Source: Afipia massiliensis (lineage in GTDB: Bacteria > Pseudomonadota > Alphaproteobacteria > Rhizobiales > Xanthobacteraceae). From it: a stretch of 64,000 bases of DNA. This document shows, piece by piece, positions 33,536 through 42,999 of this stretch. The stretch is taken from positions 1,551,501-1,615,500 of the forward strand of contig NZ_LBIA02000001.1 in NCBI RefSeq assembly GCF_001006325.2, read 5' to 3'. Every line of letters begins with the position of its first letter. Positions within the stretch are counted from its first letter, which is position 1. A model generated the notes under the pieces. The model did not search any database and was not told where the DNA came from. It was given only the letters and a program-made list of their open reading frames with translations. The translations under genes were made by a program, and so were the position numbers.

Positions 33536-33810
33536 TGGGGTTGTCCTGTGGAGCGTGTGGAGAAAAGAGTGGGGAGGGGAGCGAAAGGTTCAGCTTGCTG
33601 ACGACATACGGACTACAAACGCGATCAGAAGTCCGCAGGTCTTGAGCGAGGAAGGTGCCGGGAGGCTTCGAACCTGATGTAGCGGCCGGTCCAACAATGA
33701 GACCGGGACTCAACCACATCCGCCTGCGTTCGGTGGGATGACAGATATATAGAAAATCGTCCGGCTCCACGCAAGGCGATCATTAACGCAGAGCCTTGAG
33801 GTTTGCCGCT

Positions 33811-34233
33811 CTAAAACGGCTTGACGATGACCAGAATCACGATACCGACCATCAAAACCGTCGGTACTTCATTGATAATACGATAGAATTTCTGGTTTCT
33901 GGTATTCGCATCATTGGCGAAATCCCGCACCCGGGCTGCGAAAAATCCATGAACGCCCGACAGAATCAGCACCAGTGCGAATTTCGCGTGAAACCAGCCG
34001 GAAACATACCAGCCGCCCTGCCAAACCAGCCACAAACCAGCCAGCCAGGTCACGATCATCGCCGGATCGATGATGGCTCGGAGTAATCGCCGCTCCATCA
34101 CCTTGAAAGTTTCGGATTGCTTCGAGCCAACCTCGGCATCGCAGTGATAGACGAACAATCGCGGCAGATAGAGCATGCCGGCCATCCACGAGATGACCGC
34201 GATCACATGCAGCGCCTTGATCCATTCGTACAT
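33811..34233 (-). CDS. hemJ: HemJ-type protoporphyrinogen IX oxidase
   Basis: The 140-aa membrane protein has four hydrophobic helices and the family's conserved features: an early histidine in YEWIKALHVIAVISWMAGM, the LPRLFVYH block and GWFHAKFALVLILSGVHG. HemJ oxidises protoporphyrinogen IX to protoporphyrin IX, the penultimate step of heme synthesis, in bacteria lacking HemG and HemY. ATG 34233 gives the conserved start; a TTG 15 bases upstream is less likely. In Caulobacter this gene also lies near the replication origin, but with hemE in between. Confidence 0.88.
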   Translation of the reverse strand: MYEWIKALHVIAVISWMAGMLYLPRLFVYHCDAEVGSKQSETFKVMERRLLRAIIDPAMIVTWLAGLWLVWQGGWYVSGWFHAKFALVLILSGVHGFFAARVRDFANDANTRNQKFYRIINEVPTVLMVGIVILVIVKPF

Positions 34234-34771
34234 GGGAATAATCTTCAACTACCAATTTGTTGAACTGCTAAGCCAGTCAGTGTTTCGAGACTGACGCCTG
34301 CACGCGAAGACAGGAACCAAACGTTGCTCGGCGTGTTGAGCAACATCGCTAGATGACGCGAGAAGAGGTCTGTCCGCAAGCACCACTTGCTTAAAGAATC
34401 CTTTTAGATTCTTAAGTTTGAGTCAGTGTAACCGTGATTAGCGCTCGCGCATTTCTCTCCCGCATTTATCCAATGCTCGTCCACATGCCGCCGGTTTATA
34501 CCCGGTGTTGGATCGGACGAGCACGGCGGAAAATAAGCCGATGGTTTCAAGCGCTTGAGTGCAATGGGCGTGGCATTATCCCAAGACAAATCCACACAAC
34601 CCCGCTACCATCCCGGCAAAGGTCAAGATTTCATCCCGAAATCAGTGCTGTGAATGAAAGAGCGGGTTATCCCGGGCGGTGCTGTCCATCGCCGGATTGA
34701 GGTCAATATGCCCACAGGGATTCACAGCTATTCACAGTCGCCGGATTGAGCGGAAACGGATTCGAGACGCC
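34234..34771. other. candidate chromosomal replication origin (oriC)
   Basis: This 538-bp gene-free gap separates leftward and rightward gene blocks. DnaA-box-like sequences (consensus TTATNCACA) are CTATTCACA 34728-34736 and TGTGAATGA (reverse) 34649-34657, each 8/9. Boxes with 7/9 matches are at 34466-34474, 34576-34584, 34588-34596 and 34718-34726. Five GANTC (CcrM) sites lie at 34396, 34407, 34420, 34719 and 34759; the first three sit in an A+T-rich patch with inverted repeat AAGAATC/GATTCTT. The right flank (PPSR, maf, coaE, dnaQ, secB) resembles the side of Caulobacter Cori, and parS sites lie 4-6 kb away. No perfect TTATCCACA is present, which is the main weakness. Confidence 0.65.
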
Positions 34772-35614
34772 ATGGCGACAACCTCCGGCAGTTATTTTCA
34801 CCTCCACATGATTTCCGATTCGACTGGCGAGACGCTGATCACGGTCGCGCGCGCGGTGGCCGCGCAGTATTCCAACGTGTCGCCGGTGGAGCATGTCTAT
34901 CCGCTGGTCCGCAGTCAGAAGCAGCTCGATCGCGTGCTGGCGGAGATCGAGGAAGCCCCAGGAATCGTGCTGTTCACGTTGCTGGAGAAAGATCTGGTCG
35001 AGCGGCTCGAGGCGAAGTGCCAGGAAATCAACATTCCGAGCCTCTCGATCATCGGTCCGGTAATGCAGCTGTTTCAGGCCTATCTCGGTACGGAGACCTC
35101 CCGGCGCGTCGGCGCGCAGCACACTCTCAACGCCGAATATTTCAAGCGCATCGACGCGCTGAACTATTCGATGATGCACGACGACGGTCAGCATGTCGAA
35201 GGCCTCGAGGAGGCCGACGTGGTTCTTGTCGGCGTCTCACGGACATCGAAGACACCGACCTCGATCTATCTCGCCAATCGCGGCGTCCGTACCGCCAACG
35301 TACCGCTGGTGCCGGGAATCCCGATTCCGCATCAGCTTGAAACATTGAAAAAGCCGCTGGTGGTCAGCCTTCATGCCACGCCCGAGCGATTGATCCAGGT
35401 CAGGCAGAATCGCCTGCTCGGTATCGGCAGGACCGGGGACGATAACTATATCGATCGCCAGTCGGTGACCGAGGAAGTTGCGTTCGCACGCAAGCTGAGT
35501 GTGAAGTTCGACTGGGCGCTGCTCGATGTCACGCGCCGGTCGATTGAGGAAACCGCGGCAGCAATCATGAAGCTGTACGCCGATCGTCAGCGTCAGAAAG
35601 CACCGGAAACGTGA
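34772..35614 (+). CDS. pyruvate,phosphate dikinase/PEP synthase regulatory protein (PPSR, DUF299)
   Basis: The 280-aa bifunctional kinase/phosphorylase switches PPDK or PEP synthase off and on by ADP-dependent phosphorylation. It shows the [17 protein letters not shown] start and the P-loop GVSRTSKT at residues 154-161. ATG 34772 starts [19 protein letters not shown]; the longer frame has no conservation. It is the first gene right of the proposed origin. Its stop overlaps the GTG start of maf. Confidence 0.93.
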   Translation: MATTSGSYFHLHMISDSTGETLITVARAVAAQYSNVSPVEHVYPLVRSQKQLDRVLAEIEEAPGIVLFTLLEKDLVERLEAKCQEINIPSLSIIGPVMQLFQAYLGTETSRRVGAQHTLNAEYFKRIDALNYSMMHDDGQHVEGLEEADVVLVGVSRTSKTPTSIYLANRGVRTANVPLVPGIPIPHQLETLKKPLVVSLHATPERLIQVRQNRLLGIGRTGDDNYIDRQSVTEEVAFARKLSVKFDWALLDVTRRSIEETAAAIMKLYADRQRQKAPET

Positions 35615-36219
35615 CTGTCTGGCGTGAGCGGCAATCCTTGATTCTTGCATCGCAAAGCGCTGTGCGCAAAAGCCTGCTTGCGAACGCGGGGATCGCGGTC
35701 GAGACGATCCCTGCCGACATCGACGAACGTGCGATCCAGCAGAACTCGGGATTGAAAGATCCGGGCGAGATCGCAGCCCTTCTCGCTTGCGAAAAAGCGA
35801 CGTTCATTTCTGCGAAATACCCTGATCGCTACGTCGTCGGCGCCGACCAGACGCTGGCGCTCGGCGATCAGCTTTTCAGCAAGCCCGCGGATCGCGCTGC
35901 CGCAGCGGCACAAATCACCACATTGTCCGGCCAGACTCACGCATTGCACAGCGCGGTTAGCGTCGTGAAAGATGGTGTGACGCTGTTTTCCCACGTCAGT
36001 GTTGCACGCATGACGATGCGCGCTCTTACTGGCAGCGAGATTGCGGCCTATGTCGATGAAGCGGGCGACGCCGTCACTGCAAGCGTCGGCGCCTATCAAC
36101 TGGAGCGCACCGGGGTGCATCTGTTCGATCGCATCGAGGGCGATCATTTTACAATTCTGGGATTGCCGCTGCTGCCGTTGCTTGCTTTTCTGCGCAGCCG
36201 GAATCTGCTGGCTGTATGA
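35611..36219 (+). CDS. Maf-family nucleotide pyrophosphatase
   Basis: The 202-aa protein has the Maf signature [19 protein letters not shown] at residues 9-27, the KA motif ([13 protein letters not shown]) and [12 protein letters not shown] with the catalytic aspartate. Maf proteins hydrolyse modified or non-canonical nucleoside triphosphates and are linked to septum control in Bacillus. The start is GTG 35611, overlapping the PPSR stop; its own stop overlaps the coaE ATG by 4 bases. A shikimate dehydrogenase gene often found between maf and coaE in relatives is absent. Confidence 0.92.
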   Translation: MTVWRERQSLILASQSAVRKSLLANAGIAVETIPADIDERAIQQNSGLKDPGEIAALLACEKATFISAKYPDRYVVGADQTLALGDQLFSKPADRAAAAAQITTLSGQTHALHSAVSVVKDGVTLFSHVSVARMTMRALTGSEIAAYVDEAGDAVTASVGAYQLERTGVHLFDRIEGDHFTILGLPLLPLLAFLRSRNLLAV

Positions 36220-36833
36220 CGAAAGAGTTGCCGATGCTGTTGCTGGGTTTGACGGGTTCGATCGGAATGGGGAAATCGACCACCGCGAAGCTGTTTCAGG
36301 AGGCCGGGGTGCCGGTCTACGACGCCGACGCCACCGTTCATAAGGTCTATGAGGGCGAGGCCGCGCCGGCCGTCGAAGCGGCGTTTCCCGGCAGCACCGT
36401 GGACGGCAAGGTGGACCGGCAGAAACTGTCGGCCATGGTTGTAAACAATGCCGATGCCATGAAGCAGCTCGAGACCATCGTGCATCCGATGCTGCGCAGC
36501 CATCAGCTCAAGTTTCTCAGCGATGCGGAAACATCCGGCGCGCCGGTGGCGGTGCTCGATGTTCCTTTGCTGTACGAGACCGGCGGCGAAAACCGGGTCG
36601 ATGCTGTGGTGGTGGTAACGACAACGCCGGAAATCCAGCGCGAACGCATCCTGGCGCGGGACAACATGACGCCTGAGAAGCTGGACGCCATTCTGGCGCG
36701 CCAGTTGCCCGACGCGGAAAAGCGCAAACGCGCGGATTTTGTGGTGGACACCTCCCACGGTCTGGACCCGGTGCGGCAGCGGATCGGTGAAATCCTCCGC
36801 GAAGTCGTTAAAATGCCGAGGCGGCGAAACTGA
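36216..36833 (+). CDS. coaE: dephospho-CoA kinase
   Basis: The 205-aa P-loop kinase completes CoA synthesis by phosphorylating the 3'-hydroxyl of dephospho-CoA. Walker [10 protein letters not shown] is at residues 14-22, followed by [14 protein letters not shown] and [23 protein letters not shown] overlaps the maf stop (ATGA). With coaA at 48188, the window holds both ends of the CoA pathway. Confidence 0.95.
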   Translation: MTKELPMLLLGLTGSIGMGKSTTAKLFQEAGVPVYDADATVHKVYEGEAAPAVEAAFPGSTVDGKVDRQKLSAMVVNNADAMKQLETIVHPMLRSHQLKFLSDAETSGAPVAVLDVPLLYETGGENRVDAVVVVTTTPEIQRERILARDNMTPEKLDAILARQLPDAEKRKRADFVVDTSHGLDPVRQRIGEILREVVKMPRRRN

Positions 36834-36863
36834 TTCGCTGACATCGCACCCGGCATACCCATC

Positions 36864-37559
36864 ATGCGCGAAATCGTTCTCGATACCGAAACCACAGGCC
36901 TCGATCCGCTGCGCGGCGATCGCCTGGTCGAGATCGGCTGCGTCGAGATGGTCAACCGGATGCCGACCGGGCAGACGTTTCACGTCTATCTCAATCCCGA
37001 GCGCGACATGCCGCAGGAAGCGTTCAATGTGCATGGCCTGTCGAGCGAGTTCCTTGCCGACAAGCCGCTGTTCGCGGCGGTGGCGGAAGATTTTCTGACA
37101 TTCATCGCGGACGCGCCGCTGGTCATCCACAATGCGTCGTTCGATATCGGCTTCATCAATGCGGAATTGACCAAGGTCTCGCGAGCGGCAATCCCGCGCG
37201 ACCGTCTGGTCGATACGCTGACGCTGGCCCGGCGCAAGCATCCCGGCGTGTCGAATCGGCTCGACGATCTGTGCTCGCGCTACGCCATCGATAATTCCCG
37301 CCGCACCAAGCACGGCGCGCTGCTCGACGCGGAACTGCTGGCGGAAGTCTATATCGATCTGATTGGCGCGCGGCAGTCGCAACTCATTCTGTCCGAAACG
37401 CGCCAGTCGTTCGGCGCCGGACAAGTCGATGCACCGCGCCGGCAGCGCGAGGTGCCGCTTGCGCCGCGCGTGACCGAGGCGGACACGGCCGCGCACGCCG
37501 CATTCGTCGCGACGCTCGGCGGCATGCCGATCTGGAACGAATTCACGAAAGAAGATTAA
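36864..37559 (+). CDS. dnaQ: DNA polymerase III epsilon subunit (proofreading exonuclease)
   Basis: The 231-aa DEDD-family 3'-5' exonuclease removes misincorporated bases in the replicase. Motif I is Asp7 and Glu9 in [11 protein letters not shown]. Motif II is in [16 protein letters not shown], and motif III includes [15 protein letters not shown]. It follows coaE by 30 bases in the same operon and converges on secB, with a hairpin between. Confidence 0.95.
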   Translation: MREIVLDTETTGLDPLRGDRLVEIGCVEMVNRMPTGQTFHVYLNPERDMPQEAFNVHGLSSEFLADKPLFAAVAEDFLTFIADAPLVIHNASFDIGFINAELTKVSRAAIPRDRLVDTLTLARRKHPGVSNRLDDLCSRYAIDNSRRTKHGALLDAELLAEVYIDLIGARQSQLILSETRQSFGAGQVDAPRRQREVPLAPRVTEADTAAHAAFVATLGGMPIWNEFTKED

Positions 37560-37580
37560 GCGAAGCGATTTTCGCTTCGC
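37560..37580. terminator. hairpin between convergent dnaQ and secB
   Basis: A perfect 9-bp stem, GCGAAGCGA with TCGCTTCGC and loop TTT, begins at the last base of the dnaQ stop codon and lies 16 bases past the secB stop. It lacks a T-tract and may serve both genes weakly. Confidence 0.5.
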
Positions 37581-37596
37581 GCAGCGATAACCGGGC

Positions 37597-38079
37597 TCAG
37601 CTCGGCTTGCCCTGCTGCTGCTCGGCCTGACGCGCCATGTTCTGGCGATAGAGGCCGACGAAATCCACCGGATCGAGCATCAGCGGCGGGAAGCCGCCGG
37701 CGCGCACCGACGACGCCACGATCTCGCGAGCGAACGGGAACAGCAGCCGCGGGCATTCGATCATGATGAACGGGTGCATGCTGTCCTGCGGTACGTTCTG
37801 AATGCGAAACACGCCAGCATAGATCAGTTCGAACGCAAACAGCACAAAGTTGTCGTTCTCGGCCTTGCCCTCGATGGACAGCGCGACCTCGAAGTCATGC
37901 TCGGCAACCGGAGTGGCGGTGACGTTGATCTGAATATTGATGGTGGGCTGCTTGTCCTGGTTGGCCAGCGACGCCGGGGAGTTCGGATTCTCGAACGAGA
38001 AATCCTTGATGTACTGCGCCAGAACGTTGAACTGGGGCGGAGCCGCGTTCTCGAGAGGTGCACCGTTGCCGTTGGTCAT
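37597..38079 (-). CDS. secB: protein-export chaperone SecB
   Basis: The 160-aa protein matches SecB along its whole length: [17 protein letters not shown] (about 22-38), [12 protein letters not shown], and [29 protein letters not shown] near the C-terminus. SecB tetramers hold unfolded preproteins and hand them to SecA. Its place after dnaQ is conserved in alphaproteobacteria. The upstream spacer to the Tim44-like gene is about 400 bp. Confidence 0.95.
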   Translation of the reverse strand: MTNGNGAPLENAAPPQFNVLAQYIKDFSFENPNSPASLANQDKQPTINIQINVTATPVAEHDFEVALSIEGKAENDNFVLFAFELIYAGVFRIQNVPQDSMHPFIMIECPRLLFPFAREIVASSVRAGGFPPLMLDPVDFVGLYRQNMARQAEQQQGKPS

Positions 38080-38483
38080 GAATATTCGCTCCGAGAATGT
38101 GGAAACGAGATCGCCCAGGGAGCGATCCGGTCGGGAACCGCCTGTGAAAAGGCATCCGTTGGCGGCGAAAGTCCGCGTTCGGACAGGACAGGCCCTTGTC
38201 GGGGCGAGTGGCTATCATAGCCTTGCCTCATTCGACAAGGACGATGGGCTGCATTCCGTTGTGTTTCGGCTGGCCCTGACCGCTGGATCGGGTAGAATTG
38301 CGCTAAATCGGCGCTATGAATGCCCCAAATCTCGTCTTAGGGCACCTCAAGCGCGGCATATAGCGATGTTGGCTGGATTGGATTTCGTGCCTACATGTGA
38401 CGGAACGAACGCCTCTGTGACCCCGTTTCAATCCGGGAAGCCGCGCGGGCGGCGTGCAGCACCGATCAGAAAGTGAATGCGAC
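38080..38483. other. spacer between divergent secB and Tim44-like genes
   Basis: The 404-bp region must contain the secB promoter (leftward) and the promoter of the Tim44-like gene (rightward). One open frame crosses it but has no plausible start or family resemblance. I see no terminator, repeat or RNA gene. In some relatives an fxsA membrane-protein gene lies here; it is absent. Confidence 0.4.
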
Positions 38484-39185
38484 GTGGATATTTACACCAT
38501 CATTTTTCTGGCCCTGGCGGTCTTCATCTTCTTGCGGTTGCGCAATGTGCTGGGGCAGCGGACCGGCGACGAGCGGCCGCCGTTCGATCGCGCGGCCCGT
38601 GATGTCCTGCGCGGAGCGCCGGACAACGTCGTGCCGATGCCGGGCAAGACCATCGATCAGGCGCCGCTGGCGCCGTCCGGGGACCCTGCCGTCGTGCCCG
38701 ATCGCTGGAAGGGAATCGCCGAATCCGGATCAGCGCTCGCGCTCGGTCTCGATCAGATCGCCGTCTCCGACCCGTCATTCGACGCGCAGCATTTCCTCAG
38801 CGGCGCGAAAAGCGCCTATGAGATGATCGTGCTGGCTTTTGCCAACGGTGATCGCCGCGCGCTGAAGGATCTGTTGTCGTCCGAGGTCTACGAAGGATTC
38901 GAGGCCGCGATCAAGGAACGCGAACAGCGCGGCGAACGGGTCGAGACGCGTTTCGCGTCGATCGACAAGGCCGAGATCGTCAATGCCGAAACGCGCGATC
39001 GCGCCGCTCAAATCACCATCCGGTTCGTGTCCCAGATGATCTCGGTGACGCGCGACAAGGCTGGCACCGTCGTCGATGGCAACGCGGAAAAGCTCACCGA
39101 TGTCACAGATGTCTGGACCTTTGCCCGTGACATCGCTTCGCGCGATCCGAACTGGAAGCTGGTTGGGACGGAAAGCGGACAATAA
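38484..39185 (+). CDS. Tim44-like domain protein
   Basis: The 233-aa protein has one N-terminal membrane helix (IYTIIFLALAVFIFLRL, residues 3-19), an unstructured Pro/Asp-rich stretch, then a Tim44-like domain (about 85-230) with HFLSGAKSAYEMIVLAFANG and a late VTDVWTFARDIASRDPNWKL. Bacterial TimA proteins are inner-membrane proteins related to mitochondrial Tim44. GTG 38484 places the helix at the N-terminus; another GTG 30 bases upstream is possible. It overlaps the proposed mltA start, so the two are translationally linked. Confidence 0.85.
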   Translation: MDIYTIIFLALAVFIFLRLRNVLGQRTGDERPPFDRAARDVLRGAPDNVVPMPGKTIDQAPLAPSGDPAVVPDRWKGIAESGSALALGLDQIAVSDPSFDAQHFLSGAKSAYEMIVLAFANGDRRALKDLLSSEVYEGFEAAIKEREQRGERVETRFASIDKAEIVNAETRDRAAQITIRFVSQMISVTRDKAGTVVDGNAEKLTDVTDVWTFARDIASRDPNWKLVGTESGQ

Positions 39186-40869
39186 AGAATCTGCCACGCC
39201 CGGCGCGCGAGCCGGGCGCTTTGGCGCGTGGCTGAGCGCCGGAGCCGCTGGGCTTTTCGCAGCCGGTCTCGCAATCACAGACGTTGAGGCCAGAACGGCC
39301 GGCCGTGATGTCTCTCACGATCATCATGAAGCTCCGAAGCGCGGGCCGGTTGTCTGGCCGTTGGTAGTTCCCGACGGCCAATATGCGCCGCTGAAATGGA
39401 ACGAGGTCGTGGGCTGGGCCGACGACGATCCGCTTCCGGCCTTCAAGACGTTTCGCACAAGCTGCAAACCGATCGCTGCGCAGAAAACCCCGGTCGCGGA
39501 CAGCAAGGCGCTGGGCACCTCGCTGCGCGACCCCTGCATTGCGGCCCGCGCCGAGGATATTTCCGAGAGCGCCAAGGCGCGCGAATTCTTCGAGAAAAAT
39601 TTCACCCCCTTGCAGATTTCGCGGATCGGCGAGGATGCGGGTTTTGTGACCGGATACTACGAGCCGATCGTTGACGGCTCGCGGGTCCAGACCGATGTCT
39701 ACAACGTGCCTGTTTATCGGCGGCCGTCGAACCTGTTCGTGCGCGGATATTCGCAGGCCAATGCCAGCATGCCGAACAAGGGGCAGGTGTTCCGCAAGAT
39801 CGGGCGGCGCAAGCTGGTGCCTTACTATGACCGCGCCGAGATCGAGGATGGCGCGATCGCGGGGCGCGGTCTCGAAGTGGTCTGGCTGAAGAGCCAGACC
39901 GATCTGCTGTTCATCCAGATTCAGGGTTCGGCGCGAATCAAGCTCGACGACGGATCGATAGTGCGCATCAACTATGATGCGCATAATGGTTATCCTTACA
40001 CGCCCGTCGGGCGTGTGTTGATCGAGCGCAACATCATTCCCAAAGACCAGATGTCGATGCAGAAGATTCGTGAATACATGGAGCAGAGTCCGGATGCCGC
40101 GAAGGAATTGCGCCGGTTCAACCGCTCCTATGTGTTCTTTCGCGAGGTGAAGTTGGCGGCGGACGACGAAGCGGTCGGTGCGCAGGGCGTGCCGCTGACG
40201 GCAGGTCGGTCGATTGCCGTCGACAAGTCGCTGCATGTTTACGGCACGCCGTTCTTCATCGAAGGCAATCTGCCGATTGAATCCGACACGTCGAACACGC
40301 CGTTCCGCAAGCTGATGATCGCGCAGGATACCGGCTCGGCGATTATCGGCCCCGCGCGCGCGGACATCTATTTCGGCGCGGGCGCCGATGCGGGCCGCGT
40401 CGCAGGCCGCCTGAAAAATCCGGCGCGATTTGTGATGCTGTTGCCGAACAGCCTCGATCCGGTGGCGCGCGGCAAGACCATGCCGCTGCCGGAAGACCGG
40501 CCGTCGGCCACCATCGCAAAACTGTTTCCGCAAACCGAGCCTCCCAAGGAAGCGGTCAAGGAAACGCCGAAGGAGCTGGCTAAGGAAGGCGCCAAGGAAA
40601 CTTCCAAGGACACGTCGAAAGAGCAGCCCAAAGATTCTTCGAAGGATGTTTCCAAGGATTCGGCGAAGAGCGCTCCGTCCAAGGACCAGCCGGCCGCGGC
40701 CCAGACGCCAGCCGTGGCAACAGCGCCCGCCGTTGCGGCCACCGCGCAGGCGGTGCCGTTGCCTGAAGCCCGTCCCAAAACCGCGCCGGATGTTGCGTCA
40801 GCGGCGACCGTCAAACCCGATACGCCGCGTCGCAAGCGTCATCACCGGCGTTATCGTCATCGCCAATGA
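39163..40869 (+). CDS. mltA: membrane-bound lytic murein transglycosylase A (MltA) with repetitive tail
   Basis: The protein is about 568 aa. After a signal-like segment (FGAWLSAGAAGLFAAGLAITD) comes the MltA domain (GFVTGYYEPIVDGSR, LVPYYDRAEIEDG, IQIQGSARIKL) and a 3D domain ending in IYFGAGADAGRVAGRL with catalytic aspartates. It cleaves peptidoglycan to 1,6-anhydro-muropeptides. The start is unclear: no ATG fits, and TTG 39163 (after GGAAG) gives a leader and overlaps the Tim44-like gene by 23 bases. A C-terminal tail, absent from E. coli MltA, has ten K-[E/D]-x-x repeats, then Ala/Pro-rich and basic (RRKRHHRRYRHR) ends. smr overlaps by 4 bases. Confidence 0.9.
   Translation: MGRKADNKESATPGARAGRFGAWLSAGAAGLFAAGLAITDVEARTAGRDVSHDHHEAPKRGPVVWPLVVPDGQYAPLKWNEVVGWADDDPLPAFKTFRTSCKPIAAQKTPVADSKALGTSLRDPCIAARAEDISESAKAREFFEKNFTPLQISRIGEDAGFVTGYYEPIVDGSRVQTDVYNVPVYRRPSNLFVRGYSQANASMPNKGQVFRKIGRRKLVPYYDRAEIEDGAIAGRGLEVVWLKSQTDLLFIQIQGSARIKLDDGSIVRINYDAHNGYPYTPVGRVLIERNIIPKDQMSMQKIREYMEQSPDAAKELRRFNRSYVFFREVKLAADDEAVGAQGVPLTAGRSIAVDKSLHVYGTPFFIEGNLPIESDTSNTPFRKLMIAQDTGSAIIGPARADIYFGAGADAGRVAGRLKNPARFVMLLPNSLDPVARGKTMPLPEDRPSATIAKLFPQTEPPKEAVKETPKELAKEGAKETSKDTSKEQPKDSSKDVSKDSAKSAPSKDQPAAAQTPAVATAPAVAATAQAVPLPEARPKTAPDVASAATVKPDTPRRKRHHRRYRHRQ
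40546..40677 (+). repeat. 12-bp coding repeat in mltA (Lys-Glu/Asp-x-x)
   Basis: Ten consecutive 12-bp units, most starting AAGGA, encode K-E/D-x-x tetrapeptides (KEAV, KETP, KELA, KEGA, KETS, KDTS, KEQP, KDSS, KDVS, KDSA), followed by a degenerate KSAP. Third-base and x-position differences show it is old, but such arrays can change length by slippage. Confidence 0.9.
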
Positions 40870-41450
40870 AGCGTCCGCGCAATCTCGATCCGCCGCCATC
40901 GCCCCGGCGCAAGCGCGCGCTGAGCCGCGAAGAAGCCGAGCTATGGGAAAATGTGACGAAGCAGGCCAAGCCGCTACGCAAGAGATCGCGTCCGGCGAAA
41001 AATTCGCTGGAAATTGTCGAAGAAGCTCCGGCGACGTCGAATTCCGCGCCGCCGCCAAAACTTCCAGCCACGATCCGAAAAATTCCGAGTCCGCCTCCCG
41101 CGCCGCCGCCGCTTGCGCCGCTGGGGCGGCGTGAGCGGTCAAAGCTCTCGCGCGGCAGGAAAGACATCGACGCGCGGCTCGATCTGCATGGCATGACCCA
41201 GACCAGGGCGCATCGCATGCTGCTGAACTTTCTGCAGCACGCGCAGGCCGGTGGCATGAGCTTCGTTCTCGTCATCACCGGCAAGGGCCGCACCGTCGGG
41301 CCGGAGTCGGAGCGCGGCGTGCTGCGCCGCCAGGTGCCGCAATGGCTCGGCCTGCCGGAATTCCGCAGCCTCATCGTCGGCTTCGAGGAAGCTCACATCG
41401 GTCATGGCGGCGAGGGCGCGCTGTATGTGCGCGTGCGGCGCGCGCGGTAG
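40866..41450 (+). CDS. Smr domain protein
   Basis: The 194-aa protein has a basic, proline-rich N-terminal half and a C-terminal Smr domain (about 98-192) with the LDLHGMTQTRAH motif, VLVITGKGR and a final HGGEGALYVRVRR. Small MutS-related domains of this kind are nucleases; some cleave collided-ribosome mRNA (SmrB) and others act on DNA. Which applies here is unknown. It overlaps mltA (ATGA) and is last in the Tim44-mltA-smr operon. Confidence 0.9.
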   Translation: MKRPRNLDPPPSPRRKRALSREEAELWENVTKQAKPLRKRSRPAKNSLEIVEEAPATSNSAPPPKLPATIRKIPSPPPAPPPLAPLGRRERSKLSRGRKDIDARLDLHGMTQTRAHRMLLNFLQHAQAGGMSFVLVITGKGRTVGPESERGVLRRQVPQWLGLPEFRSLIVGFEEAHIGHGGEGALYVRVRRAR

Positions 41451-41483
41451 CAAACACAGCCGCTGTCAGCGCGTACTTACCTC

Positions 41484-41598
41484 GTCGTCCCCGCGAAAGC
41501 GGGGACCCATACTCCCTGAGTTATGAAGTAGGTGGCGATGTCTCAGCGCTGAATTTCTAGCATCGGTGGTTATGGGTCCCCGCTTTCGCGGGGACGAC
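41484..41598. repeat. palindromic repeat, family 2 (perfect 28-bp arms)
   Basis: The 28-base arms at 41484-41511 and 41571-41598 are exact reverse complements. Each arm also folds on itself (TCCCCGC-GAAA-GCGGGGA on the left), so the element can form one long stem or a double hairpin. The 59-bp centre is unlike the arms. It lies between the convergent smr and hslU genes. Confidence 0.92.
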
Positions 41599-41640
41599 AT
41601 CAAAAATGTGGCGAGTCTCGCAGGAGAACTCGCGCCGTTG

Positions 41641-42942
41641 CTACAGAATGAACCGGCTCAGATCCGTGTTCTTCGCCAGATCGCCGATATGCTTCTGCAC
41701 GTAGGCGGCGTCGATGGTGACGGTCTGACCGCCCATGTCGGGCGCGTGGAAAGACGTCTCGTCCAGCACCCGCTCCATCACCGTCTGCAGACGGCGCGCG
41801 CCGATATTCTCGATGGTCGAGTTCACCGCCACGGCGACATCGGCCAGTGCATCGATACCGTCGTCGGTGATGTTGAGCGTGACGCCTTCGGTCTGCATCA
41901 GCGCGACATACTGCTTGAGCAGCGAGGCCTCCGGCTCGGTGAGGATGCGGCGCATGTCGTCGCGCGTGAGCGCCTGCAACTCGACGCGAATCGGCAAGCG
42001 GCCCTGCAACTCGGGCAGCAGGTCGGACGGTTTGGCGATGTGAAACGCGCCCGACGCAATGAAGAGAATGTGGTCGGTCTTCACCGCGCCATGCTTGGTG
42101 GACACCGTGGTGCCTTCGATCAGCGGCAACAGGTCGCGCTGCACGCCCTCGCGGGATACGTCGCCGCCGCTGCGGCCATCGCGCACGCAGATCTTGTCGA
42201 TCTCGTCGAGGAAGACGATGCCGTTGTTTTCCACCGCCTGAACGGACTCCTGAACCAACTGATCGTTGTCGAGCAGCTTGTCGCTTTCCTCGTTGACGAG
42301 GATTTCGTGGGAATCGGCCACGGTGAGGCGGCGAGTCTTGGTGCGGCCGCCCATCTTGCCGAAAATATCGCCGATCGAGATCGAGCCGACCTGCGCGCCG
42401 GGCATGCCCGGAATCTCGAACATCGGCGTGCCGCCGGACGACTGGGTTTCGATCTCGATTTCCTTGTCGTTCAGTTCGCCCGCCCGCAGTTTCTTGCGGA
42501 ACGAATCGCGCGTCGCTGCGCCGGCATTGGCGCCGACCAGCGCGTCGAGCACGCGGTCCTCGGCGGCCTGTTGTGCGCGCGCCTGCACATCCTTCCGCTT
42601 GCGCTCGCGGGTCTGCAGGATCGCGACCTCGACGAGATCGCGCACGATCTGCTCGACGTCGCGGCCGACATAGCCCACTTCAGTGAACTTGGTGGCTTCG
42701 ACCTTGATGAACGGCGCTCCGGCGAGGCGCGCCAGCCGCCGCGCGATTTCGGTCTTGCCGACGCCGGTCGGCCCGATCATCAGGATGTTCTTCGGCAGCA
42801 CTTCTTCGCGTAGCGAGCCGGTCAGTTGTTGCCGCCGCCAGCGGTTGCGCAGCGCGATGGAGACGGCGCGCTTGGCGTCGCCCTGTCCAACGATGAAGCG
42901 ATCGAGCTCGGAAACGATTTCGCGGGGGGAGAAGTCTGTCAT
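41641..42942 (-). CDS. hslU: HslU ATPase of the HslUV protease
   Basis: The 433-aa AAA+ unfoldase feeds substrates to HslV. Walker A GPTGVGKT is at residues 57-64 and Walker B includes [11 protein letters not shown]. The I-domain lies between, and the C-terminal tail [12 protein letters not shown] docks in HslV. Gene order is hslV, DUF2585, hslU leftward; hslU is 57 bases from the DUF2585 gene. Confidence 0.97.
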   Translation of the reverse strand: MTDFSPREIVSELDRFIVGQGDAKRAVSIALRNRWRRQQLTGSLREEVLPKNILMIGPTGVGKTEIARRLARLAGAPFIKVEATKFTEVGYVGRDVEQIVRDLVEVAILQTRERKRKDVQARAQQAAEDRVLDALVGANAGAATRDSFRKKLRAGELNDKEIEIETQSSGGTPMFEIPGMPGAQVGSISIGDIFGKMGGRTKTRRLTVADSHEILVNEESDKLLDNDQLVQESVQAVENNGIVFLDEIDKICVRDGRSGGDVSREGVQRDLLPLIEGTTVSTKHGAVKTDHILFIASGAFHIAKPSDLLPELQGRLPIRVELQALTRDDMRRILTEPEASLLKQYVALMQTEGVTLNITDDGIDALADVAVAVNSTIENIGARRLQTVMERVLDETSFHAPDMGGQTVTIDAAYVQKHIGDLAKNTDLSRFIL

Positions 42943-42999
42943 GGCTCTTAGCTATTGTTGAATGGGCTGCATCGCAAGCGGTGGTCGCTTCAGTGTATC

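Noticed and set aside
37937-38476. Plus-strand frame spanning the secB upstream region
   Set aside because: Half of it is antisense to secB and the rest has no recognisable protein character or ribosome-binding site.
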